From BOG-908 sp965198915 (GTDB taxonomy: Bacteria; Pseudomonadota; Alphaproteobacteria; Acetobacterales; Acetobacteraceae): 64,000 nucleotides of DNA. Each line of letters starts with the position of its first letter. The first letter of the stretch is position 1. Below are positions 1 through 7,525 of the stretch, piece by piece. Made by a program: the position numbers and the translations under genes. Below the pieces are notes generated by a model. It had not been told where the DNA came from. It saw only the letters and a program-made list of their open reading frames with translations, and ran no database searches. The stretch covers positions 1,488,001 to 1,552,000 of the forward strand of contig CBDAQC010000002.1 in assembly GCA_965198915.1 (NCBI GenBank), read 5' to 3'.

Positions 1-577
1 AGCGGCACGGCGGACGCTCGGGATCGCAGGCCGCACGCTCGTCTCGGTGGGCGCGCTCATTCCGCGCAAGGGCCACGACCTGACGATCGAGGCGCTCACC
101 CGGCTGCCAGGCTGGCGCCTGGTGCTCGCCGGCCAGGGCCCGGAGCGCGGTCGCCTTGAGGCCCTCGCCGCCAGCCTGGGCGTGGCGGACCGGGTGCAAA
201 TGCTCGGCGCCGTCCCGCATGCGGAACTGGCCGGGCTGTACAGCGCCGCGGACCTCTCCGTGCTGTCCTCCTCACGCGAAGGCTGGGCGAACGTCCTGCT
301 TGAATCGATGGCTTGCGGCACTGCCGTGGTGGCCAGTCCCATCCCGGGCAACCCGGAGGTCGTGGCCTCTCCCGAGGCGGGCTTCATCGCGGAGACTCGT
401 TCCGCAGACGCGATCGCCGCCTGCGTGCGCCAGTGGGAAGCAGATCCGATCGCACGCACCGCCACACGGGCCTATGCGGAGGGCTTCAGCTGGGACGAGA
501 CCAGCGCCGGTCAGCTGGCCATCTTCGAAAAGGCCAAGCGCCCTACCCCTGACCCCACGCGTCTGTCTGACCACTGA
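1..577 (+). CDS. Glycosyltransferase family 4, C-terminal part
   Basis: The reading frame is open from base 2, so the gene starts outside the window; an internal GTG at 47 is not needed. The visible 190 or so residues are the nucleotide-sugar-binding half of a GT-B glycosyltransferase: SVGALIPRKGHD opens the domain, LVLAGQGPERGRL follows, and the donor-binding segment reads SREGWANVLLESMACGTAVVAS, containing the E-x7-E type pair typical of GT4. It would transfer a sugar from an activated donor to a glycan or lipid acceptor in the cytoplasm. It converges on the genes to its right. A minus-strand polysaccharide operon lies 1.5 kb away, so a role in the same surface glycan is plausible but inferred. 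The acceptor cannot be told from sequence. Confidence 0.85.
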   Translation, partial: AARRTLGIAGRTLVSVGALIPRKGHDLTIEALTRLPGWRLVLAGQGPERGRLEALAASLGVADRVQMLGAVPHAELAGLYSAADLSVLSSSREGWANVLLESMACGTAVVASPIPGNPEVVASPEAGFIAETRSADAIAACVRQWEADPIARTATRAYAEGFSWDETSAGQLAIFEKAKRPTPDPTRLSDH

Positions 578-591
578 GCCGCGCCCCCACC

Positions 592-646
592 GAATGGGGT
601 CTGGGGCCGAGGCCCCAGCGGGGTTTGGGGCAGAGCCCCATTCTTC
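592..646. repeat. GC-rich palindromic intergenic repeat, copy 1
   Basis: Two G-rich blocks follow the glycosyltransferase stop: GGGGTCTGGGGCCGAGGCCCC, itself self-complementary (GGGGCC/GGCCCC), then GGGGTTTGGGGCAGAGCCCC. The same two blocks recur at 12614-12692. It could fold into strong hairpins and end transcription between convergent genes; that role is inferred. Confidence 0.7.
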
Positions 647-701
647 CTGTCACTTCGCCCACTCCCCATCAGCCCACTGACGGGGAGAAGCCGAAGGACC
701 C

Positions 702-1838
702 TTAGCGCTTGGGTTCTTTGCCGCCGCCGCCATGCGGGGCTGCCGCGGCGGGACGCGGTGCCGGCGCACGCGGTGCAGCGGCGGGCCTGGGCGCGAAACC
801 GCCCGGACGCACGGCCTGGGCGGGACGGGCTTCGTGGACAGGCGCCCGCGCCGCAGATGGCGCGTGTTCCGTCCGCTGGGCCGTATTCGCCCGCTCGGCG
901 TGGGTGTTCGCGCGCTCGCCGGCATTGTTGGCACGCTCGCCAGCCGTGTTCGCGCGTTCGCCATGCGTGTTGGCACGCTCTGCCGCGGTGTTCGCCCGCG
1001 TCTGGTTGGCGTTCGCCCGCGTCTCGGCCGCGTTTGCGCGCGTCTCCGCCGCGTTAGCACGCGTCTCCGCCGCATTGGCGCGCACCACGCCCGGGCCGGT
1101 GAACTGGCCGGGACGTTGCGCCGCCGCAACGGCAGGGGCGCCGTGGTTGGTGGAGAAACGCTGGCCCGGATCGGCCGCGGCAAGCTGCGTGTGGCGCGCC
1201 TGCTCGGCCGTTGGCGGCACGTGCTGCTCGTGCTGGAACGCCACTTCCTGCGGCGTGGGGCGCGCGGCAATGCCGCCAGGGCCGTTGAAGCTGACGCGGG
1301 TGACGTTGTTGTTGATGACGGTGTTGTTCACATAGGTGTTGTGCACGCCGCCGAAGATGCCGACATTCCCGCCGAACGCCGCGGTGTTGTAGAAGAATCC
1401 GCCGCCGCGCCACTCACCGCCGCCGAAGCCCACGCCACCATAGCCGAAGCCGTAATTGATGCCGCCGTAGAAGCCGACATGCGGCCCCCAATAGCCCGCG
1501 TTGAATCCGTACACGCCGCCCGTGTAGCCCCAATAGCCGGGCGTCCACAGCAGGCCCACGCTCGGCGGCTGCACCCACACGCCGGGCACCCAGTAATAGC
1601 CGGCCTCGCCATAGTTCCAGTAGCCGGGCGTGAAGATGTAGCCAGGGCCGGGCAGCGGCGGCGGCGCGTATACCGGCAGCGGCGGCGGTGCGACGGTGAT
1701 GTTCAGGCCGATGCCGATCTGCGCGCTTGCGCGCGTGGGCGCCAGCGTGATCGGCGCCGCAACCAGGGACAGCGCCAGGGCGGATGCCAGCACGGGACTC
1801 CAGGTGGACGTTCTCAGGGCAGTTCGAAACGCGCGCAT
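702..1838 (-). CDS. Secreted WXXGXW-repeat protein with heptad-repeat tail
   Basis: The ATG at 1838 gives 378 residues. An earlier in-frame start at 2057 adds 73 basic residues with no family character and was rejected. Residues 1-38 form a signal peptide ending ASA. The middle is rich in Gly, Tyr and Trp and holds WXXGXW motifs (TPGYWNYG, VPGVWVQP, TPGYWGYT), as in a family of cell-envelope proteins of unknown function. The tail has ten or so degenerate copies of a seven-residue repeat of the form RANxxET/RANTxxE (about 882-1083), followed by an Ala/Pro/Arg-rich end. The role is unknown; the domain layout suggests an envelope or surface protein. It is separated from the flippase gene by 200 bp and faces the same way. 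Confidence 0.75.
   Translation of the reverse strand: MRAFRTALRTSTWSPVLASALALSLVAAPITLAPTRASAQIGIGLNITVAPPPLPVYAPPPLPGPGYIFTPGYWNYGEAGYYWVPGVWVQPPSVGLLWTPGYWGYTGGVYGFNAGYWGPHVGFYGGINYGFGYGGVGFGGGEWRGGGFFYNTAAFGGNVGIFGGVHNTYVNNTVINNNVTRVSFNGPGGIAARPTPQEVAFQHEQHVPPTAEQARHTQLAAADPGQRFSTNHGAPAVAAAQRPGQFTGPGVVRANAAETRANAAETRANAAETRANANQTRANTAAERANTHGERANTAGERANNAGERANTHAERANTAQRTEHAPSAARAPVHEARPAQAVRPGGFAPRPAAAPRAPAPRPAAAAPHGGGGKEPKR
882..1083 (-). repeat. 21-bp coding tandem repeat (RANAAET heptads)
   Basis: About ten in-frame 21-bp units encode RAN-A-A-E-T and variants (RANANQT, RANTAAE, RANTHGE, RANTAGE, RANNAGE, RANTHAE). The first three units are nearly identical, which suggests recent unit duplication; later ones diverge but keep Arg-Ala-Asn. 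A heptad period could form a helical, possibly coiled, segment. Confidence 0.8.
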
Positions 1839-2037
1839 TGTCGTATCCTTGTCGATATCACCCGAAATTGGGGCGGGGTCTGTCTTGTTACAATGCGGCT
1901 CAACCAGGGGAAATGTGTCATAATGCCGCGTTCGTATCAGGACGTTACGCACCAGGTCACCTATCCCGGTTCGCCTCGTTCTTGGGCTGGTTAGTCGCAA
2001 TAAGCAACAAAGTCGCCTCGTTCGACTTCCGCTACGA

Positions 2038-3558
2038 TCACGATCCTGTGACCGCACTGGCGGGCCTTACCTTGGACAGCAGGCGTCCTGCAAGGCCCGT
2101 CACCTCGGCACGCTCGCCAGGACGCAGGTAGGCGGCCCAGACCACCGCCAGGAAGCCCGCGAACAGCAGGCAGTCCAGTGCCAGCCCTGCCACTCCGCCG
2201 CGCCACGGGTTGGCCGCCTGCAGCCACAGGCAGGCGCCGGACAAAAGCAGAATGAATGTCAGCGGCCAGGGGTGCATGGCCACGCGATGCTGCCGCCAGG
2301 CGCCGGCCCAGCACACCGCGCAATAGACGGCCCAGGTGCCGAACGTGGCCCAGGCCGCGCCCCAGATGCCGTAGCCCGGAATCAGGGCCGCGTTCAGCGC
2401 CAGGTTCAGCACCGCGCTTCCTACCGCCACGCGTCCCACATTGCCGGATCCCGCGCCGATCAGCAGCATCGAGTTGAAGAAGTCGCCGACCTCCCGGATG
2501 AAGTAGCCGAACACCAGTAGCGGCAGAAGCAGCGCCGGCGGGTCGTAACTGACAGGCACCATCAGCACCAGCACGTCCCGCCCGAACAACGATATGCCAA
2601 TCGCGCCCGCGCCGAGCACAAGCACCAGCCAACGCCCGACCTGCACGAAGCGCTCCTGCCAGCCCTCGTCCGACGCCAGGCTGTAGAACGACACGCCCCA
2701 GACCTTGTTGAAACTGTCGCCGAAGATGGTGCTGATCAGGAACGCGAAGTTATAGGCCAGCGCGTACACGCCCACCTCCGCCCGGCTGACATGGGCCAGG
2801 AACAGCCGATCGGAAAAATGTATGCCGAAATAGCACGCGGCGGAGACGACGAGTGGGCCGCCGAAGCGTACGAGCGCCCGCGCCAGGTCCGGCCGCCATG
2901 CCGTGCCGACCTGGCGTATCGTACGCACGCCAAGGAAAATCGAGCAGAAGAACACAACGATCAGCTTGCTCAGCACGAAACCCGCCACGCCCAGCCGCGC
3001 CACGCCGATCAGCAGAATGTTGAGCGTAAGCGAAACGACGAGCACCGACGTCGTGTAGGTCAGGTAGAAGCGCACGCGGTTCTGCATGCGCTCGTAAATC
3101 AGGACGATCTCCACGATGCTGCTGAAGAACATCGCCGCAAAGGCCAGCCGCAGGACGCCTACCTTGGCACCCAGGTTGATCGCCGACGCGATCGGCCCCG
3201 CCGCCGCGATCGCCAGCAGCGCCACGACCCCCGACAGCACGATCGTGCAGATCAGCGTGGTGGACATCGTCGCACGCCGGATCGCCGGGTCGGGCCGGTC
3301 ATTGGCGATGCGCGTGAGCGCCGGGCCGAAACTCTGTATGCCGAAGCTTATGCTGACCAGGGTGATCGCCAACTCGATCAGGTTCGCGGCGCCGTATTCC
3401 TCGGTAGAGAGGTAACGGGCATAGAACGGTATCATGACGAAACCGATTGCCTTGGCCGCCAGGTTGCCCGCAAGATACAGCGTGGAATTGCGCACGAGGT
3501 CCTGCGCCGGTGGTGCCTCGGCATCCGGAATGATGGACACGTCCATATCTGCAGCCAT
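2038..3558 (-). CDS. Polysaccharide flippase of the MOP/Wzx type
   Basis: The ATG at 3558 gives 506 residues. Upstream codons to 3693 read as Arg/Cys-rich filler and run toward a repeat arm, so they were left out; the next ATG at 3546 is also possible. The protein has about 12-14 hydrophobic segments, and its N-terminal region (STLYLAGNLAAKAIGFVMIPFYARYLSTEEYG) is typical of oligosaccharide flippases of the polysaccharide_synt superfamily. Such proteins move undecaprenyl-linked repeat units across the inner membrane. It is the last gene of the minus-strand glycan operon, after a GT4, an FkbM methyltransferase and an O-ligase. The combination of flippase and ligase indicates Wzx-dependent assembly; the transported unit is unknown. 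Confidence 0.85.
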   Translation of the reverse strand: MAADMDVSIIPDAEAPPAQDLVRNSTLYLAGNLAAKAIGFVMIPFYARYLSTEEYGAANLIELAITLVSISFGIQSFGPALTRIANDRPDPAIRRATMSTTLICTIVLSGVVALLAIAAAGPIASAINLGAKVGVLRLAFAAMFFSSIVEIVLIYERMQNRVRFYLTYTTSVLVVSLTLNILLIGVARLGVAGFVLSKLIVVFFCSIFLGVRTIRQVGTAWRPDLARALVRFGGPLVVSAACYFGIHFSDRLFLAHVSRAEVGVYALAYNFAFLISTIFGDSFNKVWGVSFYSLASDEGWQERFVQVGRWLVLVLGAGAIGISLFGRDVLVLMVPVSYDPPALLLPLLVFGYFIREVGDFFNSMLLIGAGSGNVGRVAVGSAVLNLALNAALIPGYGIWGAAWATFGTWAVYCAVCWAGAWRQHRVAMHPWPLTFILLLSGACLWLQAANPWRGGVAGLALDCLLFAGFLAVVWAAYLRPGERAEVTGLAGRLLSKVRPASAVTGS

Positions 3559-3697
3559 CCGCCCCGTCCCACGCCAGACCGCCCTCATCATACACGACGA
3601 AGACCAGGCAGTCTCCACATCCGCACAGGCGGTGCAGAAACAACGCGCCAACGTCGCCGAAAGCGCCCGCCTCGCCACGCCGCGACAGCACACACAA

Positions 3698-3740
3698 CAG
3701 CTTTTTGCTTCTCTTTTCTCGAAAAGACGGTCTTTCTTCG
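3698..3740. repeat. Composite palindromic repeat, single right arm
   Basis: One arm only: CTTTTTGCTTCTCTTTTCTC then GAAAAGACGG. It lies between the flippase and the glycosyltransferase. No matching left arm is visible nearby. Confidence 0.6.
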
Positions 3741-3767
3741 TTCAGTGGAACGAAATTGTAGATCTCG

Positions 3768-4793
3768 TCAGACCATGTCCCGCCACATCGCCGAGAACCG
3801 CTGCGCCACCGCCTCCGGCGAGCAGTGCGACACCACGAACTCCCGCGCGGCCGCACCCAGGCGCGTCCGCTGCGCCACATCCAGCGCAACCTCTCCGATT
3901 GCCCGACGCAAGGCCTCCGCGTCGCCGGCCGGCACCAGCCGGCAGGTCTGCCCGTCCCGCACATAGTCGGCCAGCCCCTCCGTCCGGCTGACGACCACCG
4001 CCTTGGCGCTGGACATCGCCTCCAGCAGCGTGGTGACGCCGCCCGCATGCACCGAGGGCCGCAGCGGCAGCACGACGCACAGCGCCCCGGCGATCAAGTC
4101 CCGATACTCGCGCGTGCTCAGGCTGTGCGAGACGATGCTGACATGAGGCAGCGCCGGGTCCGCCTGCACCAGCCGGCTGCGTATGATCACGCGCCGGCCA
4201 AGTCCTGCACAGGCTGCCAGCAACGTCGCGTAGTCGCGCGAGGTGTCGTCGCCAACCGCGAGGACATAGCCGTCCGGCCGGTCCGCAGTTGCGGCGTAGA
4301 AATCCGGGTAGGTGCTGGTCAGCACGGCCCCCACGCGGCCGGGCGGCGCGCCCAATGCGAGCAGACCGGGGATCTGCGCCGAGCCCAGCGGCAGCAGCCG
4401 GTCCGCCCGAGGCAGCACCAGCCGCAAGATTTCGGTGCGCAGCCGCCAGCCGCCCGCCACGCCCACATCGTAGATCACCACCCGCCCGCGGAACCGCAGC
4501 AACCGGCGCAGCAGCAGGATCACCAGCGCGCTCGATTCGAAGAAGCAGATGACCAGGTCCGTCCGGCGGTGGAACAGCAGCACGCGCAGGGCGCGCACCG
4601 GATCGATTGCGCCCAACACGCCATGCGCGCGCGCCAGCGGGTTCCACGGGCGTCGCATCACGTCCAGCCTGGTGGTGCACCAGCCCTCTTGCGCCAGTAT
4701 GCGGTAGGTTTTTTCCAGGTCGGGCTCGTCCGGATCGGGCGGGTCGGTCCAGGGCGCCCAGCGATCGTGCGGCGGCAGGATGATGGCGTGCAT
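3768..4793 (-). CDS. Glycosyltransferase, GT4-like
   Basis: This 341-residue protein begins at an ATG at 4793, 8 bp downstream of the FkbM stop. The C-terminal half holds the recognisable donor-binding region: VHAGGVTTLLEAMSSAKAVVVSRTEGLADYVRDGQTCRLVP, with the Glu of LLEAM and a following loop as in GT4 enzymes. The N-terminal half is less conserved and contains a stretch of hydrophobic and basic residues (LVILLLRRLLRFRGRVVIYD) suited to contact with the membrane. It should add a sugar to a lipid-linked acceptor at the cytoplasmic face during assembly of the glycan exported by the neighbouring flippase. Substrate and linkage cannot be inferred. Confidence 0.8.
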   Translation of the reverse strand: MHAIILPPHDRWAPWTDPPDPDEPDLEKTYRILAQEGWCTTRLDVMRRPWNPLARAHGVLGAIDPVRALRVLLFHRRTDLVICFFESSALVILLLRRLLRFRGRVVIYDVGVAGGWRLRTEILRLVLPRADRLLPLGSAQIPGLLALGAPPGRVGAVLTSTYPDFYAATADRPDGYVLAVGDDTSRDYATLLAACAGLGRRVIIRSRLVQADPALPHVSIVSHSLSTREYRDLIAGALCVVLPLRPSVHAGGVTTLLEAMSSAKAVVVSRTEGLADYVRDGQTCRLVPAGDAEALRRAIGEVALDVAQRTRLGAAAREFVVSHCSPEAVAQRFSAMWRDMV

Positions 4794-4801
4794 GAGCAGG
4801 C

Positions 4802-5722
4802 TCAGGCCAGGGGTCCCACGGACAGCACGACATCCTTGGAGTTGTAGCGCCGCGGCAGCGCCGCGGTGAAGTCCGCGGCCGGCACGGTGACCAGCCGGTC
4901 CGAACCGAATTCCGGCAGGATATGTATCTGATATCCGGCCTCCAGCGCCAGTTCAGCCAGCAGACCGCCCAGGACGGTGGCCTCCGGCAGCACCTCGATC
5001 AGCAGGCTTGGCCTGGCTGCCACCAGCATGTCGCGTATGTCGGACAACAGCGCCGCCTCGATCCCCTCGGCGTCGATCTTGATCAGGTCCCTGCCGTGCG
5101 CCAGCGTTCGGATGCCAAGGCCGGGCACGCTGATCCGGCCGCGGCTGGCACGGAATTCGACTTCCACGCCGTCCACCAGGTGAGCGCCGACCCCCACTGC
5201 CCTGCCCTCGTCCGGCAGGTTCAGCACCACCTCGCGGGCCTCGCCCGGCACCACGGCGGCCTGCAGGATTTCCACGCCGGTGACACCGTTGCGCGCCAGG
5301 TTGGCGCGCAGCGTGGCCGCCACCGCAGGCACCGGCTCCACCACGGTGTAGGCGCCCCGCGTGGCACGCCCGCCTACCACGGTGAACAGGCCGAGATTGC
5401 CGCCCACCTCCAGCACCGAGGACGCCCGGCCGCACAACTCCGCCCACACCCGGGCGACCGTGCCCTCGTAGCCGCGCACCCCAAACCAGAACAGCGCGTC
5501 GGCCACCATGGAATCGGAAGGTTCGAAACTGAGGTCGGGCCGGTCCAGCGGGCGTATCTCGCTCAGCCGCGAGGCCAGCGAACTGCCATGCGCACGAGCC
5601 GCCTGTTTCAGGACCAGCGTGGCGGCCAGGCGCAGCGGGTTGCGCCGGTCCAGGCTGACGATCGCCTGGCGGAACGGCCGGTAGGCGGAAAGCGGCAGGC
5701 TCCGGAGCAATCTGTCGATCAT
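4802..5722 (-). CDS. FkbM family methyltransferase
   Basis: Start chosen at ATG 5722 (MIDRLLRSLPLS), giving 306 residues; the longer frame to 5803 adds Arg-rich sequence. The SAM-binding motif is SSVLEVGGNLGLFTVVGG, about residues 105-120. An acidic strand (YTVVEPVPAVAATLRANL) and the later motif DLIKIDAEGIEAALLSDI match FkbM enzymes, which carry a conserved IDxEG. These are SAM-dependent O-methyltransferases that often modify sugars of surface polysaccharides. It lies between the O-ligase and a GT4 on the same strand, so methylation of the operon's glycan is likely but inferred. Confidence 0.85.
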   Translation of the reverse strand: MIDRLLRSLPLSAYRPFRQAIVSLDRRNPLRLAATLVLKQAARAHGSSLASRLSEIRPLDRPDLSFEPSDSMVADALFWFGVRGYEGTVARVWAELCGRASSVLEVGGNLGLFTVVGGRATRGAYTVVEPVPAVAATLRANLARNGVTGVEILQAAVVPGEAREVVLNLPDEGRAVGVGAHLVDGVEVEFRASRGRISVPGLGIRTLAHGRDLIKIDAEGIEAALLSDIRDMLVAARPSLLIEVLPEATVLGGLLAELALEAGYQIHILPEFGSDRLVTVPAADFTAALPRRYNSKDVVLSVGPLA

Positions 5723-5813
5723 GGAAAATCCCGGTTTCCGTGCCAGGCAAAGCACATATGTCCCGCATAAGCGAGGCCGGCGGTCCCGCGCTGATGGCCG
5801 CACCGCCTGCCCA

Positions 5814-7160
5814 TCAGGCAGTGTGCTGCAACAGCGCCTCCTCGTTATTCACCGACCACAGATCCACCTTGCTAGAGGCAAGCCTGGTTGAGACCGCCTG
5901 CGCCACAACACGCCGGCAGCGTGACAGCAGCGCCACCAAAACATAGACCAGCTCAAAATACCCCATGCTCAACGCCGCCCCGGTCACCAGGTAGATCACC
6001 AGGCTCACCTGCGACAGCCGCGCCAGGTCGCGCGCCCAGGCAAGCTCCGGCCGCCCCCGCGTGGCCCGAACGATCCACCGACAGTTCCACAGGGACACTC
6101 CGATCACGCTGAGGAACAGGAACAGCCCGACAAAGCCCAGATCGCCGAGTATCTCGAAATAGATACTGTGCGCGGCATGCGGGAACACGTCGGGCGGCGG
6201 CGTGGTGACGAAATCCACCGTCGGCAGCAGCGGCTTGTAGGTGTTCCACACGGCCAGATGCTGCACCGCGTGCGGGCCGCCGCCGAACAGCGGGTGATCG
6301 AACGCGATCAGCAGGCTCATCTTCCACGCCACCACCCGTCCCATGAACGAGCCGTCATTGTCGGCGTCCTTGATCGTGCTCAGCCGCTCGAACCACGCGT
6401 CAGGCGCCAGCAGGTAGATCAGCACGCCGGCCGCCGCGATCGCCGCCAGGCTGGCCAACTTGTTGCGCCCGTTCTTCACCACGAAACCGCCCAGCACCAT
6501 CAGCCCGACAAAGCCGCCGCGCGAGAACGTCATGATGACGGTGATCACCGCCAGCCCCGCCGCCGCAAGCAGCGCCATCCTGACCGCGCGCACCGCGGAG
6601 TAGCGGGCCAGATAGAACATCAGCGGAATGATCATCAGCAGCGCGGTCGCCAGCGAGTTGTTGTCGCCGACACTGCCGGACCCGATGATCTTGTGCCCGC
6701 CCACGGTCAGTATGGAAATCAGGCCCTCCTTGACGGCCAGAAAGCCCAAGGAGAGCACCACCGTCAGCACCAGCAGGTGTATGCGGTGCCGCGTCGTCAT
6801 CACCGCGGTGATGATGAAGGCGAGCACGATCTCCTTGATCAGCTTCTCGTACAGGTCGGTGCCTTCGTCGCTGGGCGCCAGCGACATGATCCAGGAGATC
6901 GTGGCCGAGAGGCCCAGCAGCAGAAGCAGCACCAGGACCGTGTCGAGATAGGCGTCCTTCTTCTCGCGGCTGATGAACATCAGGCAAACCGTCGTCAGCG
7001 CCACGATCTTGTTGAACGGCACGCCCGCCATGAAGCCGTTCAGCAGCTCATTCGGCGACAGCAACGCCACCCACACCCACAACAGCACGCCCACATGAGC
7101 GGACATCAGGCTCAACGGCAGCAATGCCATCCACACGAACGCGAACATCGCGTCCCTCAT
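5814..7160 (-). CDS. O-antigen ligase-like / exosortase-A-associated O-glycosylation ligase
   Basis: A start at ATG 7160 gives 448 residues and overlaps the stop of the preceding small gene by 4 bp. The protein has around ten membrane segments. The N-terminal region (HVGVLLWVWVALLSPNELL, then PFNKIVALTTV) resembles the N-terminal domain of ligases found with exosortase A systems. The periplasmic loop carries the Wzy_C pattern: FMGRVVAWKMSLLIAFDHPLFGGGP and later HAAHSIYFEILGDLGFVG. Members transfer a completed glycan onto lipid A or protein in the periplasm. No exosortase or PEP-CTERM substrate is visible in this window, so the acceptor is open. An ordinary O-antigen ligase is the alternative. 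Confidence 0.8.
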   Translation of the reverse strand: MRDAMFAFVWMALLPLSLMSAHVGVLLWVWVALLSPNELLNGFMAGVPFNKIVALTTVCLMFISREKKDAYLDTVLVLLLLLGLSATISWIMSLAPSDEGTDLYEKLIKEIVLAFIITAVMTTRHRIHLLVLTVVLSLGFLAVKEGLISILTVGGHKIIGSGSVGDNNSLATALLMIIPLMFYLARYSAVRAVRMALLAAAGLAVITVIMTFSRGGFVGLMVLGGFVVKNGRNKLASLAAIAAAGVLIYLLAPDAWFERLSTIKDADNDGSFMGRVVAWKMSLLIAFDHPLFGGGPHAVQHLAVWNTYKPLLPTVDFVTTPPPDVFPHAAHSIYFEILGDLGFVGLFLFLSVIGVSLWNCRWIVRATRGRPELAWARDLARLSQVSLVIYLVTGAALSMGYFELVYVLVALLSRCRRVVAQAVSTRLASSKVDLWSVNNEEALLQHTA

Positions 7161-7387
7161 GGCGCGTCGCGCCCCGCCTGGTCCCAATCCGCCCAGCCGG
7201 GCATGCCCGCCGGGTCAGGCGCGGACGTGCGCGGGCGGCCGATCTTGGCCGCGTCCTTAACCGGCACGTCACGCATGCGGAACAGGCTGGTATGCGGCGA
7301 GCCCGCCGGCCTGCGATCGTCCCGCAGACCCATGAACACCATCAACACGACCGCGATCGAGTTGAGCATGAACAGCAGCGCTTCCAA
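7157..7387 (-). CDS. Small membrane protein, first gene of the glycan operon
   Basis: A 76-residue product with one N-terminal hydrophobic segment (ALLFMLNSIAVVLMVFMGL) and a polar, Pro/Arg-rich tail. The longest start is TTG at 7387; an ATG at 7369 would cut into the membrane segment, so TTG was kept. The 4-bp overlap with the O-ligase start suggests translational coupling. The function is not recognised. It may be a small accessory subunit of glycan assembly; this rests only on position. Confidence 0.55.
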   Translation of the reverse strand: MEALLFMLNSIAVVLMVFMGLRDDRRPAGSPHTSLFRMRDVPVKDAAKIGRPRTSAPDPAGMPGWADWDQAGRDAP

Positions 7388-7525
7388 ATCCCGTCTGCCC
7401 TCTCATCCGCAGACGGTGTCTAAGCTCCCAGAACGTTCCCGTGAAGAACTTCTTCTCCAACACCCGCAACAATCATCCTTTCGTTGCAGCCAGGAAACAG
7501 CGTACGGACGGGACCACCGCCGCCG

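Noticed and set aside
882..1083. Regularly spaced repeats that could suggest a CRISPR array
   Set aside because: The 21-bp units are contiguous, lie in frame in a gene and have no spacers; no cas genes are present.
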